64,000 nucleotides of DNA, from positions 107,644 through 171,643 of the forward strand of contig JANRJO010000070.1 of the NCBI GenBank assembly GCA_033763935.1, in the 5' to 3' direction. Each line of letters opens with the position of its first letter. Position 1 is the stretch's first letter. The notes beneath the pieces are model-generated. The model did not search any database, had not been told where the DNA came from, and saw only the letters and a list, made by a program, of their open reading frames with translations. Origin of the DNA: DALYJJ01 sp033763935 (GTDB taxonomy: Bacteria > Acidobacteriota > Terriglobia > Bryobacterales > Bryobacteraceae). Below are positions 25,382-33,373 of this stretch, one piece after another. The position numbers were made by a program, and so were the translations under genes.

Positions 25382-26641
25382 ATGACCCTTCAATATCAAG
25401 TCGCGGAAGCGTGGGCGTCGCTCAAATACTACCGGCGCCGGACTCTCGTCACGATTGCCAGCCTCGGTTGGGGCGTCGCCTGCTTCGTGATGCTCATGTC
25501 GTATGGCGACGGTTTTGAGTTCGCCCTGACGAAGGCGTTTCAAGCCGTCGGCCAGGATCTCATCATTATGTTTCCGGGCCAGACCAGTGAGCAGGCGGGC
25601 GGGCTGCGCGCCGGCCGCCGCGTCCGTCTGGAGTTCGATGACGCAGCGGCGCTCAAAGAGGCCGTCCCGCTCATCGGCGCGCTGTCTCCGGAAGGGTTCC
25701 GCCCCAATATCACCGTCACCAGGGCCGCGGTCGAGAAGAACACCACCATTCGCGCCGTGTACCCGGAGTACGAGGTGGTGCGAAACATGAAGCTTGCCCA
25801 GGGCCGCTGGATCACCGCCGAAGATAACGAGCACCAAAACCGGGTCGCCGTGCTCGGCGGCAAGCTGGCCAAGGAACTCTTCCGCGGCCTGCCCCCCGTC
25901 GGCGAAGAGGTCGTCCTCGGCGGCGTGCGCTTCACTGTGGTCGGTGTGCTCGAAACCAAACTGCAGATCGCCAACTACAACCGCCGCGACGATGAGTGCG
26001 TCTTCATCCCCTACGAATCGTTCGGGCTGTATGGGGACAAGCGCTACCCGGTCTTCCTCGTATGGATGCCTGTGAACGGGGCCGTTCGCGACCAGGCCAT
26101 TAAACTGGTGCGAAACAAACTCGCCGAGCTGCACAAGTACTCGCCGTCCGACGAGAAAGCCATCGAGATCATCGCCTTCAGCCAGTTCATGCACATGATC
26201 ACGGCGATGGCGCTCGCCGTGAAGCTGCTGCTCGGCTTTATAGGAGCGCTGACGCTCGCCATCGGCGGCGTCGGACTCGCCAACATCATGCTCGCCTCGG
26301 TCATCGACCGCACCCGCGAAATCGGCATGATGAAAGCGCTCGGCGGCTTCCGCCGCTTCATCCTCCGTCAGTTCCTGCTCGAAGCATCAATGATCGTCAC
26401 CGCCGGTGGTGCGCTCGGCATCGGCCTCGGTACGCTGGTCACCCTGGTAGTCGGCTCCATGCCGTTCCTCGGCCCGCTGTTCAAGGACGAAACCGGAGCG
26501 GGCTCCATCCAGCTTGGTGTCTCCGTCCCCGCACTCATCGTCTCCACCTCCGTCCTTCTGTGCGTAGGACTTGTCGCCGGGATGATCCCCGCCATCAAGG
26601 CTGCCCGCTTAAACCCGATCGAAGCTCTGCGATACGAGTGA
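25382..26641 (+). CDS. MacB/FtsX-type ABC transporter permease 2
   Basis: A 419-residue paralogue of the preceding permease. The first helix (LVTIASLGWGVACFVMLMSY), core domain (NRVAVLGGKLAKELFRGLPP) and three C-terminal helices (IGGVGLANIMLASVIDRTRE) are clear, ending in ARLNPIEALRYE. The start ATG follows the previous stop by 2 nt, so a heterodimeric permease is likely. No substrate can be inferred. Confidence 0.9.
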   Translation: MTLQYQVAEAWASLKYYRRRTLVTIASLGWGVACFVMLMSYGDGFEFALTKAFQAVGQDLIIMFPGQTSEQAGGLRAGRRVRLEFDDAAALKEAVPLIGALSPEGFRPNITVTRAAVEKNTTIRAVYPEYEVVRNMKLAQGRWITAEDNEHQNRVAVLGGKLAKELFRGLPPVGEEVVLGGVRFTVVGVLETKLQIANYNRRDDECVFIPYESFGLYGDKRYPVFLVWMPVNGAVRDQAIKLVRNKLAELHKYSPSDEKAIEIIAFSQFMHMITAMALAVKLLLGFIGALTLAIGGVGLANIMLASVIDRTREIGMMKALGGFRRFILRQFLLEASMIVTAGGALGIGLGTLVTLVVGSMPFLGPLFKDETGAGSIQLGVSVPALIVSTSVLLCVGLVAGMIPAIKAARLNPIEALRYE

Positions 26642-26676
26642 AGCCCGCCCAGGCGGAAGACTCGAACCGCGCTACG

Positions 26677-27921
26677 CTATGCGCGCACCTTCAGCTTGAT
26701 GGCCTCGACGAAGGAGTCGACGTCCTCCGGCCTCGTGTGAATGTGCGAGGACAGCCGCACCTGCTGGCCGGCGGACACCCAGATGCGCCGCCGCTTCACT
26801 TCCTCCCACAAGGGCCCGAGATCCGCATTCTTCGGGAACCGGATCGTGACCAGCGAGGCGTACAGGCGGCCGTCGTCCGGCGTCAGCAGCTCGAGGAAAC
26901 CGAGTGCAGCCATCTTGCGCCGCGTTTCCTTCGCCTGCTGGTGAATACGCGCGTAGATCCGCTCCGGCCCAATCTGCTTCATGAACCGCAGGCCGGCGAT
27001 CATGCCCTCCATGATGGCCCGGTTGTTCGTGCCGATCTTCATGAAGCGTGCGGCGCCGAGTTCCTTGTTGTCCCACTCCCCCGTCACGATCGAGGGCCAA
27101 AGCTTGTCGAGCATCTCGGGCCGCCCATACAGAATGCCGCACCCGGCAGGCGCAAACATCCACTTATGCGGGCTGCCGGCGTAGTAATCGCAGCCCAGCT
27201 GGTTGAGCTTCAGCGGCATCTGCCCGTTCATGTGCGCGCCGTCGACAATACTGATGACGCCCTTGGCGCGAGCCGCGTCGCAGACCTGGCGGACCGGCAT
27301 CACCGTCCCCGTCGGGCTCAGGATGCCGCTGAACATCAGGACCTTCGTCCTCGGCCCGATCGCCGAAACCAATAAATCGGCCAGCTGCGCGGGATCGCGC
27401 GGCGGCAGAGGGACAGCCACTTCGCGGACGCTGATCCCATACCGGGCCTGCTTCAGCCGCCATGGCGACTTGCCGCTCGGGTGCTCCAGGTCCGTGATCA
27501 CAACCTCGTCGCCGGCCTTCATATCGATGCCGTTGGCGATGACGCTCAACGCCTCCGTGGCATTGTGCGTGAAAGCCAGTTCGTCACGGCGGCAGCCCAG
27601 AAACTCCGCCATTTCGGCCCGGTGCTCATCGAGCGTCTCGTAGCCCCAGCGCGGGTACTCGTCCATCAACAGCCCGGCGGCCCGCTTCATGTAGTCGACG
27701 ACGGCCTCAAACACTGGCTTCGGCGTCACGCCTAGGCTGCCGTTGTTGAGGAAAGCTCGCCAGTCGGGAAGAAAAAACTGCTCCTCGCGGATGCGTTTCC
27801 AGTAGCGCTCCGGGTCCCGCTCGAACAACGTGGTATCGGGCAGGGGCTCGGCGGCGCGAAGGTTTTGCGGTGCGGCGACGCCCAGTAGGGCGGCCGCGCT
27901 GAAGGCTTCTCGTCGCGTCAT
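26677..27921 (-). CDS. Tat-exported class V aminotransferase family protein
   Basis: A 414-residue PLP enzyme of the isopenicillin-N-epimerase/cysteine-desulfurase-like group. The N-terminus (MTRREAFSAAALLGVAA) is a twin-arginine-type leader, so it is probably secreted folded with its cofactor. The PLP-lysine lies in YAGSPHKWMFAPAGCG, and the ITDLEHPSGKSPW and SIVDGAHMNGQMPL segments contribute the ring-stacking and Asp residues. The exact reaction is unknown. It is divergent from an S9 peptidase, 47 nt away. Confidence 0.88.
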   Translation of the reverse strand: MTRREAFSAAALLGVAAPQNLRAAEPLPDTTLFERDPERYWKRIREEQFFLPDWRAFLNNGSLGVTPKPVFEAVVDYMKRAAGLLMDEYPRWGYETLDEHRAEMAEFLGCRRDELAFTHNATEALSVIANGIDMKAGDEVVITDLEHPSGKSPWRLKQARYGISVREVAVPLPPRDPAQLADLLVSAIGPRTKVLMFSGILSPTGTVMPVRQVCDAARAKGVISIVDGAHMNGQMPLKLNQLGCDYYAGSPHKWMFAPAGCGILYGRPEMLDKLWPSIVTGEWDNKELGAARFMKIGTNNRAIMEGMIAGLRFMKQIGPERIYARIHQQAKETRRKMAALGFLELLTPDDGRLYASLVTIRFPKNADLGPLWEEVKRRRIWVSAGQQVRLSSHIHTRPEDVDSFVEAIKLKVRA

Positions 27922-27968
27922 TGTGGCCCCTCCTGTTTACACAGGTCGTACAGTCGGACCATTGTACG

Positions 27969-30032
27969 ATGAGGCTTATGAAGCTTGCCGTTCTGCTGCT
28001 GGCCGCCGCGGCCGCGTTTGCGAAAGAGCCGATTACTCACGAGGCGCTATGGCTGATGAAGCGCGTCGGCGCGCCGGCCGTCAGCCCTGACGGGAAGTGG
28101 GTGGTCTTCCCCGTCACGGAGCCCGCCTACGAAGAGAAGGACCAGGTGAGCGACTTATGGCTGACGCCCGCCGATGGTTCCGCCAAACCGCGCCGGCTGA
28201 CGGCGACAAAGGCCGCCGAAAGCGGCCCCGCGTGGAGCCCGGATTCGACGCGCGTAGCCTTCAGCGCGCGCCGCGAGGGCGATGAGGCTTCCCAGGTCTA
28301 TGTCATCGATGTCCGCGGCGGCGAGGCGCAGCGAATCACGAATCTCTCCACCGGGGCGCAGGCGCCGAAGTGGAGCCCTGACGGCAGGCACCTGCTCTTC
28401 TCGAGCCTCGTCTATCAAGGCGCGGCGGACGACGAAGCAAACCGCAAAGCCACTTCCGAACGCAAGGCCCGCAAGTACAACGCACGCGTGTACGAGAGTT
28501 TCCCTATCCGCCGCTGGGACTCCTGGCTCGACGACCGGCAGACCCACCTCTTCGTCCAGCCCGCCGAACCGGGCGCCAAGGCGCGCGACCTGCTGGCCGG
28601 CACGAAGTTGGCCGCCAACCCGGGCTTCGGAGGCGTCAGCGGCAACGCGGCGGACGACCCGCAGGGAGCGTGGGCGCCCGACGGCCAGTCCGTAGTCTTT
28701 GTGGCCACCACGAACCGCAACGCTGCTGCCTACGCGGAGGTCAGTACGCACCTGTACCAGGTTCCGGTCGCCGGCGGTGAGCCCAAGGCGTTGACCTCCG
28801 GCGCGGACAGCTATACGAAACCCGCGTTCCGCCCGGACGGCAAGGCGCTCTATGCCATTCACAATCGAGCCGGCGAGAAAACGTACTCGCTCGACCGCCT
28901 CGCGCTCTTCGCCTGGCCCAACCCCTCGGAGCGAACCCTCGTTACGGAGAAGCTCGATCGCTCCGTCGGCGCCTTCGCCTTCACCCCCGATTCCAGGACC
29001 GTCTACTTTCTGGCCGAAGAACACGGCCACGAGAAACTATTTGAAGTGCCGGCGGCCGGCGGCGCGCCAAAGCGGACGTTCGACATGACGCTCGGCGCGT
29101 ATACCAACCTCGTGATTCCCGCCGGCGCGAACGTTCTTGTCGCCACCTGGGAGAGCGCCGTGAACCCGGCGGAGGTGGTCCGCATCGACCCGGCCGCCGG
29201 CCGCCACCGCCCGCTGACTGCCTTCAACGAGGAGAAGGCCGCGAATCTCGACTGGCAACCCGTGCAGCACTTCTGGTTCAAGGCGTCGAACGGCAAGCAG
29301 ATTCACAACCTGCTGGTGCTGCCGCAGAACTTCGACGCATCGAAAAAGTATCCGTTGTTCAGTGTGATTCACGGCGGTCCGCACGGCATGTGGCGCGACC
29401 AGTTCTTCCTGCGTTGGAACTACCATCTTCTGGCCGCGCCGGGGTATGTGGTGCTGCTCACCGACTATACGGGCTCGACGGGCTACGGCGAGAAGTTCGC
29501 GCAGGACATCCAGGGCGATCCTCTGCTGGGTCCCGGCAAAGAACTGGACGAGGCGGTGGATGAGGCCATCCGCAAGTTCAATTTCATTGACGGCAACCGC
29601 CTCGCGGCCGGCGGCGCCAGTTACGGCGGGCACCTCGCGAACTGGCTGCAGGGCACCACCACGCGGTACAAATGCCTCATCTCGCACGCGGGCCTCATCA
29701 ACCTCGAATCGCAGTGGGGCACCAGCGACACCATTTATAGCCGTGAACTGAATAACGGCGGGCCAGTGTGGGAGCAGGGCAAGGTGTGGCGCGAACAGAA
29801 TCCCATCCGCTTCGCAGCCAAGTTCCGCACGCCGATGCTGCTTACCGTCGGCGAACGCGACTTCCGCGTACCGCTCAACCAAACGCTTGAGAACTGGAGC
29901 GTTCACCAGCGGCTGAAGATCCCGAGCAAGCTGGTGGTGTTCCCAGAAGAGAATCACTGGGTTCAGAACGGCGAAAACAGCCGCTTCTTCTTCCAGACCG
30001 TGCACGACTGGTTGAAGCGCTGGCTGCAGTAG
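27969..30032 (+). CDS. Secreted S9-family (prolyl oligopeptidase-type) peptidase
   Basis: A 687-residue serine peptidase. A signal peptide (MRLMKLAVLLLAAAAAFAKE) is followed by a TolB/WD40-like propeller (SPDGKWVVF; WSPDSTRVAFS; WSPDGRHLLFS) and a C-terminal alpha/beta-hydrolase domain. The catalytic serine is in GGASYGGHLA, the Asp in VGERDFRVP and the His in PEENHWV. Relatives cleave short peptides, often with dipeptidyl or acylaminoacyl specificity. ATG 27969 is chosen; ATG 27978 is also possible. Confidence 0.93.
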   Translation: MRLMKLAVLLLAAAAAFAKEPITHEALWLMKRVGAPAVSPDGKWVVFPVTEPAYEEKDQVSDLWLTPADGSAKPRRLTATKAAESGPAWSPDSTRVAFSARREGDEASQVYVIDVRGGEAQRITNLSTGAQAPKWSPDGRHLLFSSLVYQGAADDEANRKATSERKARKYNARVYESFPIRRWDSWLDDRQTHLFVQPAEPGAKARDLLAGTKLAANPGFGGVSGNAADDPQGAWAPDGQSVVFVATTNRNAAAYAEVSTHLYQVPVAGGEPKALTSGADSYTKPAFRPDGKALYAIHNRAGEKTYSLDRLALFAWPNPSERTLVTEKLDRSVGAFAFTPDSRTVYFLAEEHGHEKLFEVPAAGGAPKRTFDMTLGAYTNLVIPAGANVLVATWESAVNPAEVVRIDPAAGRHRPLTAFNEEKAANLDWQPVQHFWFKASNGKQIHNLLVLPQNFDASKKYPLFSVIHGGPHGMWRDQFFLRWNYHLLAAPGYVVLLTDYTGSTGYGEKFAQDIQGDPLLGPGKELDEAVDEAIRKFNFIDGNRLAAGGASYGGHLANWLQGTTTRYKCLISHAGLINLESQWGTSDTIYSRELNNGGPVWEQGKVWREQNPIRFAAKFRTPMLLTVGERDFRVPLNQTLENWSVHQRLKIPSKLVVFPEENHWVQNGENSRFFFQTVHDWLKRWLQ

Positions 30033-30035
30033 CGG

Positions 30036-30692
30036 TCAGGCCGGCAGTGCCCGCTTCAGGAGCGGAAAGGCGGCTTTGACGAACTCCTGGGCAATCTCAT
30101 TGGCGGTGCGGGCGTCGCCCTTCGGCACGGAGATGACTACGCGCACCAGCGCCGTGTCCGTGCGGTTGTAGCGAATCGCGTCCGCCACCACGTACACTTT
30201 CGCCGTGTACTCGCTGGCGATCACCCGGTTGTGCGACTGATACCAATAGAGAACCAGGCTGCGATCCTCACCCTTCTGCACCACGTAGCGGTTCACGACG
30301 ATGGGCGGCGAATCGGGCACTTCGATGGCGATGCGGTCGGAGACTTCCGGCACCCATCCGCTCCCCGGGAGACAGTTCTTCGGTGAGTGCGGCGCCTGCC
30401 CGGCGCGTTGCGTCTTGAAGAACGCGATGAAGAGGTTGGCGTACCCGCGCGGTCCCAGGTAGGTGCGGTTCAGTACGTCGTCGGCGCGCAGGACGTCGAG
30501 CGTCGCCTGGTCCATCTGGCTCTCGTGGGCGGTTCGCCAGCCCGCAAACTCTTGCGGGAATTTGGCCAGCGGCTGAACGGCGGGCACGTTCTCGCGCCGC
30601 GAAAAACCATAGAGCAAGGCGGCCTGGACCATCAGCACGAGGGTCAGAATCTGCGCCGGTCGCGATCGGAGAAAACTAAACGGCCTTAGCAT
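30036..30692 (-). CDS. EpsI-domain protein
   Basis: A 218-residue EpsI-type protein with a single N-terminal helix (QILTLVLMVQAALLYGFS). Family features include the LNRTYLG and LFIAFFKTQRAGQAPHSPKN segment with a conserved CLPGSGW, followed by alternating beta strands. EpsI is a regular partner of exosortases; here the genes overlap by 17 bp and are cotranscribed. An ATG at 30719 would add 9 residues. The role is probably processing or export linked to PEP-CTERM proteins and exopolysaccharide. Confidence 0.88.
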   Translation of the reverse strand: MLRPFSFLRSRPAQILTLVLMVQAALLYGFSRRENVPAVQPLAKFPQEFAGWRTAHESQMDQATLDVLRADDVLNRTYLGPRGYANLFIAFFKTQRAGQAPHSPKNCLPGSGWVPEVSDRIAIEVPDSPPIVVNRYVVQKGEDRSLVLYWYQSHNRVIASEYTAKVYVVADAIRYNRTDTALVRVVISVPKGDARTANEIAQEFVKAAFPLLKRALPA

Positions 30693-31572
30693 GGCGTGCC
30701 TGAATGAGTTTATGGGCAAGGTTCACAAAGGAATGAAACGCTATGAGCATCACCAGCGCCGCCATGAAAATTACCCAGCCCTGCGCGGTGTGAAAGAAGC
30801 CGTGCGCCAGTTCGGGGTTGAACTCGCTGAAAAGCCCGGTCAGCGTCACGCGCGTAGCGTTGGCAATGATGGCAATCGGAACGGTTGCGACCAGCAGTAC
30901 CCATTTCATCCAGCGCTTTTTATCGGAGAAATAACTGTAAATCAGCGCCAGGAAGGAGAGCGACAGCAGTGACCGAATCCCGCTGCAGGCTTCCACGACG
31001 GACAATTTCTGGCTGGCCAGTTCGAGTACGTTCCCCTCGCGCAAAACGGGGACGCCTACCAGCCCCAGGACGGTCTCCGCCACACTACTGGCGAGCAGTT
31101 GGAGCGGGAACGTGATCTGGTTGTAGACAATGGCCGGCAGCGGCACCATGAAGAACAGCAGGAACAGCGGAAAAGCGGCCGCCCGCAGCACCTTGGTCCC
31201 CGCAAGGAACCAGACGGCGCCGATGATCGAAAGGACGAAAGCCGTGCGCGCCAGGAACAGCTCGGCGCCGAGGGTGGCGACTGTCAGTTGCAGAGCCGAC
31301 CAGCCGACTAACGCGAGCCCCAGCCAGTTCCGGCGCACCGGCGCGGCGAGGATTTCGTCGCGTTTTCGCCACGCCACGTAACCGGCCAGCGGCGGCACAA
31401 AGAACCCGTGCCCCATGTCCTCGTCGTTGTTCCACTGGTTTACCAACGGAATGAGTACCGGCAGGTAACAGAGGATCAGCAGCAACCCAAACCAAGCCAT
31501 CGCCGTCCAGGGGAACTGGGGAGCGACCGGCTGTGCGCTGTCCTGCGAAACTCCGTAGGCGTACTGTGCCAT
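30676..31572 (-). CDS. Exosortase
   Basis: A 298-residue protein with about eight membrane helices. The transpeptidase residues are in place: Cys in VVEACSGIRSLLS, Arg in ANATRVTLTG and His in HGFFHTAQGW. Exosortases cleave PEP-CTERM signals and sort the proteins to the surface. At least one substrate, at 23343-23918, is in this window. It is divergent from the S55 peptidase gene across 61 nt. Confidence 0.93.
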   Translation of the reverse strand: MAQYAYGVSQDSAQPVAPQFPWTAMAWFGLLLILCYLPVLIPLVNQWNNDEDMGHGFFVPPLAGYVAWRKRDEILAAPVRRNWLGLALVGWSALQLTVATLGAELFLARTAFVLSIIGAVWFLAGTKVLRAAAFPLFLLFFMVPLPAIVYNQITFPLQLLASSVAETVLGLVGVPVLREGNVLELASQKLSVVEACSGIRSLLSLSFLALIYSYFSDKKRWMKWVLLVATVPIAIIANATRVTLTGLFSEFNPELAHGFFHTAQGWVIFMAALVMLIAFHSFVNLAHKLIQARHAKAV

Positions 31573-31633
31573 GCGGTCTGCACATTAGTAGAACATATTT
31601 CTCGCGTTTCCCGGCGGCGTTACGAAGGCTAGA

Positions 31634-33373
31634 ATGAAGTTAGTGGCAGTAGTTTCTCTGATCCGGTTGACCGTTCTGGGACTGGCCGCCGTGTGCCTCA
31701 CGACGGCGCAGGGACCGCTCTTCCCCCTGAACGAGATCCGGCCGGGGCAGCGCGGGGTGGGCCGGACGGTGTTCACCGGAGACCGCATCGAAGAGTTCAA
31801 CGTCGAGATTCTCGGCGTATTGGAAAACATAGGACCGAAGCAATCCGTGATTCTGGCGCGGCTCTCGGGAGGCCCGCTGGAGCATACCGGCGTGATGCAG
31901 GGCATGAGCGGCAGCCCGGTGTATATCGACGGGCGCTTGGCCGGAGCGGTGGCTTTGGCCTTCTCGTTCTCGAAGGACCCGATCGCCGGCATTCGCCCCA
32001 TCGAGGAGATGCTGCGCGTGGACCAGGCGCCGGCCAATCCCTCCCGCCGGCTCGCCGAGACGCGTCCGGCTTCCGCCGTCACCTGGGGCGAAACGAAGCT
32101 GACCGAGATCGCCACCCCGGTTTCCTTCGCCGGCTTCACCCAACGCACGCTCGACCATTTCGGCGAGCAGCTCCGGAAACTGGGCCTGGAGCCCCGGCAG
32201 GGAACCAGCGGCGCGGGTAAGGTCCGAACGCCGGGCAACCCCGCCGCGCTCAAGCCTGGCTCCATGATCAGCGTGCAGTTGCTTTCCGGGGACATGGCGG
32301 TGGGGGCCGACGGCACCGTGACGCACATCGACGGTAATCGCCTCTATGCCTTCGGGCACCGCTTCCTCTCCGTGGGTGAGACCGAGTTGCCGTTTGCACG
32401 GTCGGAAGTCCTGACGCTGCTGCCCAACGTGTCCACGTCGTTCAAAATCTCGTCCGCGCGCGAATGGATGGGTTCGATTACGCAGGACCGCAACGCGGCC
32501 ATATCCGGCGAATTGGGACGCAAAGCGAACCTGGCGCCTATCACCATCACCGTGAACAACGGGAAGGCGGGGCCGCTCCAGCGCTACCAGATGGCGATGG
32601 TCAATGACCGTTTTCTCACGCCGCTGCTGGTCCAGATGGCCGTCTTCTCCGCCATCGACGCCACGGAACGCACGCTCGGCAGTTCCACCTTCGCCCTCAA
32701 GGGGTCCATCGAATTCGAAGGCGCGACGGCCCCGGTCCGGCTGGATAACGTCTACGCAGGCGACTTTAATGTGCCCCTGCAAGTCTCCGCCGGCGCGGCC
32801 AGCCCGCTAGCCTACGCGCTGCAGAGCGGCTTCTCCAGTTTGAAGTTGAAAAACGTCTCCATCGCGCTTGAGGCCTTCGACTCCAAGAAGCAGCTCACCA
32901 TCGAGAACGTATGGACCTCGAAGCGGCAGGTGAGGCCTGGCGAGCCGGTCGACATCACTACCGTGCTCCAGGGCGAAAACGGCGCCGAAGTAACGAAGAC
33001 CGTGTCCTGGCAGGTACCGATTGGCGCGCCCGCGGGACCGCTCTTCGTCACCGTGGCCGATGGCGTCACCACGAACCTTACCGAGTACCGCCAGTTCCTG
33101 ACGGGCAAGCCGCACTCGCCCGAGCAACTCGTGTCGTTCCTGAACCGCCTGCGCGGGAATGCCGGCGCGTATGTCCGCGTCTGGCGCGCCCAGAACGGGT
33201 ACCAGGTGGAAGGCGAGGAACTCCCCGCGCCCCCGCCCTCGGTAGCGCTCGTGTTAGGACGGCAGCAGACAGCCACTGCCTCCGTGGGCTCCAAGATCGC
33301 GGAGATCGCGTTTACCACGGGCGATTTCGTCGTCAGTGGTTCCAAGACCATTCAAGTGGAAGTGAAGGACTGA
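31634..33373 (+). CDS. SpoIVB-type peptidase (S55) domain protein
   Basis: A 579-residue protein with a signal peptide (to about TAQG). Residues 30-250 match the S55 fold: LNEIRPGQRGVGRTVFTGD, the catalytic Ser in GVMQGMSGSPVY and the probable His in YAFGHRFLSVGETE. The remaining 300 residues are beta-rich and unassigned. SpoIVB is a sporulation signalling protease in Bacillus; in a non-sporulating Gram-negative lineage the role must differ. The stop is followed at once by the ATG of the next gene, with AAGGA overlapping the end of this one, so the two are translationally coupled. Confidence 0.85.
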   Translation: MKLVAVVSLIRLTVLGLAAVCLTTAQGPLFPLNEIRPGQRGVGRTVFTGDRIEEFNVEILGVLENIGPKQSVILARLSGGPLEHTGVMQGMSGSPVYIDGRLAGAVALAFSFSKDPIAGIRPIEEMLRVDQAPANPSRRLAETRPASAVTWGETKLTEIATPVSFAGFTQRTLDHFGEQLRKLGLEPRQGTSGAGKVRTPGNPAALKPGSMISVQLLSGDMAVGADGTVTHIDGNRLYAFGHRFLSVGETELPFARSEVLTLLPNVSTSFKISSAREWMGSITQDRNAAISGELGRKANLAPITITVNNGKAGPLQRYQMAMVNDRFLTPLLVQMAVFSAIDATERTLGSSTFALKGSIEFEGATAPVRLDNVYAGDFNVPLQVSAGAASPLAYALQSGFSSLKLKNVSIALEAFDSKKQLTIENVWTSKRQVRPGEPVDITTVLQGENGAEVTKTVSWQVPIGAPAGPLFVTVADGVTTNLTEYRQFLTGKPHSPEQLVSFLNRLRGNAGAYVRVWRAQNGYQVEGEELPAPPPSVALVLGRQQTATASVGSKIAEIAFTTGDFVVSGSKTIQVEVKD

